DNA from: Pseudomonadota bacterium | GTDB lineage: Bacteria > Pseudomonadota > Gammaproteobacteria > Burkholderiales > Thiobacillaceae | Direction: 5' to 3' | DNA length: 49,511 nt | NCBI GenBank assembly: GCA_030684775.1 | Contig: JAUXXW010000218.1 | Location: 1 to 49,511 of the forward strand | Shown: one piece after another, positions 47,954 through 49,511 of the stretch | Layout: the number at the start of each line of letters is the position of its first letter | Position numbering within the stretch: the first letter of the stretch is position 1 | Notes under the pieces: model-generated | Told to the model about the DNA's origin: nothing | What the model saw: the letters and a program-made list of their open reading frames with translations, nothing else | The model's database searches: none | Made by a program: the position numbers and the translations under genes

Positions 47954-48588
47954 AGCACCTAACAGCTAAGCAAATGCCGATTCAGACTGAAAGTTTATAC
48001 TCAAACATCACGCTTACGGACGTTCAACTCGCCTCGGCGTATTACCCAATTCTCATTGATCTTGCCAGGCACAAGCATTGCTTGACCTATGGTGAGCTTG
48101 TCGAGCGTGCTCAACGCCTGTACCCGGACAAGCCAGTTGTTAAAAATGCGATTGCAGTCTCCACTGGGCGTCGACTTGATGTAGTCCGCCTCTTCACATC
48201 CGAGCGTGATTTGCCTGACCTCACCTCACTTATCATCAACAAGGGGCTGGGCGAGTGTGGCATCGGCTTCACTCAGCACTTTGACCCAAAGGCAACCCGC
48301 GAAAAGGTTTTTGCGTATGACTGGAGCGAAGTCTCCACGGACTTCGATGGGTTCTTACAGCACACCGAAACCGCAATAAAGCCGCGAAAAAAGGTTAAGA
48401 AGCAGAAGGCTCTCGAATTAATGGCCGAGCATTACAAAAACAACAGAAGTACTTTGCCTCCATCCGTACGAGAGCATCGCGAACTGATCGTGGAGCTAAT
48501 TATGGAAGGCCTCTCTCCCGAAGATGCATTTGCAAAAACGCGCAGCACCTCAGATTCACGTCGAACTGCAGAAATAGTCGATGACTAG
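47950..48588 (+). CDS. Hypothetical protein (212 aa)
   Basis: The start at 47950 is coupled (ATGA) to the preceding gene; an ATG at 47974 is an alternative. The product has a helix-turn-helix-like middle (HKHCLTYGELVERAQRLYPD), a GLGECGIGFTQHFDP segment, and a basic linker (KPRKKVKKQKALELM) before a helical end (ELIVELIMEGLSPEDAFAKT). No family recognised. The middle region could bind nucleic acid; this is an impression only. Codon use is as in its two neighbours. Confidence 0.6.
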   Translation: MKHLTAKQMPIQTESLYSNITLTDVQLASAYYPILIDLARHKHCLTYGELVERAQRLYPDKPVVKNAIAVSTGRRLDVVRLFTSERDLPDLTSLIINKGLGECGIGFTQHFDPKATREKVFAYDWSEVSTDFDGFLQHTETAIKPRKKVKKQKALELMAEHYKNNRSTLPPSVREHRELIVELIMEGLSPEDAFAKTRSTSDSRRTAEIVDD

Positions 48589-48765
48589 GCATCCACCCCT
48601 GATATTTGAATGGCGGCTCCACCCCAGTCTGCCGCCCGTCAAGACGTCGAAAGCCGGGCGACGGTTGAGGGTCGGGAGCACTTGATGACGACTGGCTGCT
48701 TCCGGGAAGCGAAATTTCACTGGCCGCTTTCCGGCAACGAATTCGAAGAGAGGACAGTCTCGTCG

Positions 48766-48875
48766 CGACCCATTTCGGTCAGCCAGTTTTCTCCATAGCT
48801 GCCGTCCCGCCAAAGCCATGTTCTGCGACCTGGAGTTCTATAAAGCGGCCGTTGGCGACATCACCATTCCGGCCA
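48766..48875. repeat. 110-bp direct repeat, right copy
   Basis: The same 110-bp sequence as 46140-46249, in direct orientation 2,626 bp away. The stretch 48589-49047 holds this repeat and otherwise no recognisable gene. Confidence 0.8.
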
Positions 48876-49047
48876 GTTTCCGCCGTTCAGGAACTGGAAA
48901 ATTTCCCGAATTGAGCGTCAGCAGTACCTCACATTACAGCCCTTCGGAAAATCGAAGTCGGCATCAGTCATTCCGCTAGATTTCGCGCTTTTCAATAGCC
49001 GTTAACACTGATCCAGGGGTTTTGAAGAAGTCATCGCGTGCACAAAA

Positions 49048-49359
49048 TCAGGCATAACGCGCCGCTCCCTCGCTCAACTGTTTTGCAATTTCAGTGCGCA
49101 ATGTTTTCGGCCCGAGCACTACGATGTCGCCTGTTTTCGAAAGAATCCACCAGCGCAGTCGCCAGCTATCGATCAGCGTGGCGGTCAGTTCAAAGCCGTC
49201 TGCGACCGGCTGCAATTTCTGGTCTGCGGCTAGCCTGGTTTCTGCCATCCGTTCGCCAAGCATCTTTGAGACCCATGCTTTGAGCTTGATCGGACCCTTT
49301 TCACCAAAACCAAATCCACCCTGATCGATAAAGCCTTGGAGAGAAAAACCCTTCGGCAC
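49048..49359 (-). pseudogene. WYL-domain regulator, C-terminal fragment
   Basis: The remaining 103 residues (KGFSLQGFIDQGGFGFGEKG, then LQPVADGFELTATLIDSWRL and RWWILSKTGDIVVLGPKTLR) match the C-terminal (WCX) half of WYL transcriptional regulators, which bind ligands or nucleic acid. The N-terminal winged helix and WYL core are not found upstream: the frame continues only about 20 codons past 49359 without family similarity, so the gene is truncated. On the plus strand, a frame from about 49440 (MQQLIESFTPSGEATNASPV) runs off the edge and is unidentified. Confidence 0.6.
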
Positions 49360-49511
49360 GGTCGCGGGCTCGTAGGTGTTGCATCCCGTGTGATTATGTC
49401 CCCGTCCGCAGCTGGCCGCTGTTCCGAGCCCGAGACCTGATGCAGCAACTGATTGAGTCGTTTACACCCTCTGGTGAGGCAACAAACGCCAGCCCCGTAG
49501 CCGGGTCAAGG

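Overview
The window reads as two pieces of a betaproteobacterial chromosome, inferred from high G+C, gene content and repeat families. Positions 1 to about 24,260 are part of an integrative and conjugative element (ICE) of the PFGI-1/SPI-7/clc-like group. Positions about 24,400 to 49,511 look like host backbone from a facultatively denitrifying organism, possibly Nitrosomonadales/Thiobacillus-like; I cannot name the genus. No tRNA, integrase, CRISPR array or rRNA is visible, so neither ICE end is proven.

ICE part, nearly all on the minus strand and read from 24,255 downward: parA, parB, a DUF2857 gene, a small winged-helix-like gene, a zinc-motif gene, the STY4528-type replication gene, the TIGR03761 (PFL_4669) gene, a DUF3158-like gene, ssb, an HU-like gene, an exported protein, a cytosine-C5 DNA methyltransferase with a repeat domain, several small hypotheticals, topoisomerase III (frameshifted), a duplicated-domain protein, the STY4534/DUF3577 gene, a DUF3275 gene, an adenine-type methyltransferase (DUF6094-like) and a decayed radC. 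Many stop/start pairs overlap as ATGA, so this is tightly coupled transcription and translation for replication and maintenance of the element. One gene (16304-16756) runs against the array.

The most unusual signal lies between 1 and 7,570. Most genes there have a private structured 5' leader. Short leaders (called L here) have a nested C/G stem whose loop can pair with a downstream GTGG-like segment (a pseudoknot), followed by a pyrimidine tract and a TGGAG-type ribosome binding site. Three or four genes carry an extra upstream element of about 120 nt (called R here), with covarying hairpins and, in the best case, a sigma70-like promoter overlapping the end of the preceding gene. The Rfam radC RNA motif is the first known family to compare with L.

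Backbone part: a universal stress protein divergent from an ion transporter; a phosphonate-type sensor hybrid kinase with an HD-GYP response regulator; DUF190 plus CrcB; glycogen phosphorylase; oligoribonuclease; an M48 protease; a small cytochrome c; pterin carbinolamine dehydratase; RsgA; then an anaerobic cluster of ubiT, ubiV and ubiU (O2-independent ubiquinone synthesis), a YhcC-type radical SAM protein, a multi-spanning membrane protein and a DUF2249 protein behind an FNR/DNR-like site. A geranylgeranyl-reductase-type flavoprotein and a lone HicA-like toxin follow. REP-like palindromes are common, and two appear to have inserted into coding sequence.

The right end (46.1-48.9 kb) is a visibly lower-G+C module of three accessory genes flanked by 110-bp direct repeats, followed by a WYL-domain regulator fragment. 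It is a candidate small island, possibly defence-related.
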